64,000 nucleotides of DNA, taken from positions 183,501-247,500 of the forward strand of contig NZ_NFUR01000005.1 in assembly GCF_002127225.1 (NCBI RefSeq), given 5' to 3'. The position numbers were made by a program, and so were the translations under genes. Below the pieces are notes generated by a model. The model was not told the DNA's origin and did no database searches. It saw only the letters and a program-made list of their open reading frames with translations. This DNA comes from Sphingomonas sp. IBVSS2 (lineage in GTDB: Bacteria; Pseudomonadota; Alphaproteobacteria; Sphingomonadales; Sphingomonadaceae). Positions 63,549 through 64,000 of the stretch are shown in pieces. Numbering within the stretch: position 1 is the stretch's first letter; each line of letters begins with the position of its first letter.

Positions 63549-64000
63549 TCACCCGTGGCGATTGCGGATCAGGTTGATCGATTCGATCAGGACCGGGCGG
63601 GCGAACAGGAACAGCAGCCCGCCATATAGCAAGCCGCCAGCGCTCGCGAGCAGCGCGAGACGCGGGAGCGCGGGCAGCGGCAGCAGCAGCGTATCTAGCC
63701 CGGTGACGAGCAGCGCCATGGCGCCGGCGGCGAGCACCGGCGGCGCGATCGCCTCGATCAGCGCGCTCAGCTTCACGCCGATCACCGGCAGCGTTCGCCA
63801 GGTCGAGACCGCGAGATAGACGGGATAGGCCGCGAACCAGGCGGCGACGAGGCCCATCAGCCCCCAATGCACGCCGATCAGGAATGCGATCGGCAGGCAG
63901 AGCGCGCCGGTGGCCGAATTCTGGGCGCTGATTCCCGGCCGGCCACAGGCGTCGCTGGCCGGGGCATAGAGCACCTGCAGCGTCATCATCGGCATGGCGA
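63549..64000 (-). CDS. Polysaccharide/lipid flippase-like membrane protein, C-terminal part
   Basis: The last 150 or so codons of a gene whose start lies beyond the right edge. The sequence has four or five hydrophobic segments: LCLPIAFLIGVHWGLMGLVA and AWFAAYPVYLAVSTW match the late region of MATE/Wzx-type oligosaccharide flippases (compare GAvGaA.A). The frame stays open to the edge, and the Met at 63995 is internal. Such proteins export lipid-linked sugars. The neighbouring gene is beyond the window. Confidence 0.6.
   Translation of the reverse strand, partial: AMPMMTLQVLYAPASDACGRPGISAQNSATGALCLPIAFLIGVHWGLMGLVAAWFAAYPVYLAVSTWRTLPVIGVKLSALIEAIAPPVLAAGAMALLVTGLDTLLLPLPALPRLALLASAGGLLYGGLLFLFARPVLIESINLIRNRHG

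Overview
This is a GC-rich chromosomal window (most third codon positions are G or C) that reads as a sphingomonad alphaproteobacterium, probably Sphingomonas or a close relative. The evidence is the split ATP synthase locus with a short epsilon subunit, the hisS-prfA-prmC-DUF4167 block, a large TonB-dependent receptor, PhaR, and dispersed intergenic hairpin repeats. Almost everything is ordinary core genome. No insertion sequence, prophage, CRISPR array or plasmid gene was found. Species-level placement cannot be made from this window.

Layout. 1-7.6 kb: the 5' part of a fucose-lectin-like gene cut by the window edge, an NRAMP-like metal transporter, an MHS-type MFS permease, alanine racemase, and a 1075-residue TonB receptor. 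7.8-10.8 kb: a polyhydroxyalkanoate cluster (acetyl-CoA acetyltransferase and a PHA-synthase-like hydrolase, divergent from phaR). 10.8-19.6 kb: a soluble chemoreceptor-like protein of unusual domain order, an exported methyltransferase-like protein, two retropepsin-like proteins, a lone CpaF ATPase, a GT-C membrane glycosyltransferase and an AraC regulator. 19.6-25.2 kb: the F1 ATP synthase operon atpHA-[lysE]-GDC, with a LysE/RhtB exporter between atpA and atpG.

25.4-36.1 kb: a secreted protein, an alpha/beta hydrolase, a RhlE-type helicase, a divergent subtilase-like lipoprotein, a PilZ protein, and a sugar-utilisation pair (MFS transporter plus GH43 glycosidase) behind a perfect LacI-type palindrome. 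An Ada repair protein overlapping a DUF1203 gene follows. 36.2-51.2 kb: a membrane-associated trypsin-like protease, an HExxH metallopeptidase, priA, two paralogous small secreted proteins flanking a DUF2490 gene, transaldolase, a tyrosine recombinase, a GAF protein, yraN-gshB-dedA, rsmI, a divergent lipoprotein (penicillin-binding-protein activator family), and hemW.

51.2-64 kb: tRNA-Gly(TCC) with a duplicated 3' end bracketing a 33-bp tandem repeat, an enoyl-CoA hydratase, a complete RND efflux operon (adaptor, pump, outer-membrane factor, with ATGA coupling), the translation block hisS-prfA-prmC, DUF4167, small membrane and CBS proteins, and the 3' part of a flippase-like gene leaving the window.

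There is no single spectacular new system. The best leads are the tRNA-Gly 3'-end duplication, the partial lectin, the lysE insertion in the ATP synthase operon, the N-terminal-signalling chemoreceptor, the subtilase-like lipoprotein, the small-protein paralog pair, and several perfect palindromes placed at gene starts. Domain names were assigned by reading motifs by eye. No database search was run.
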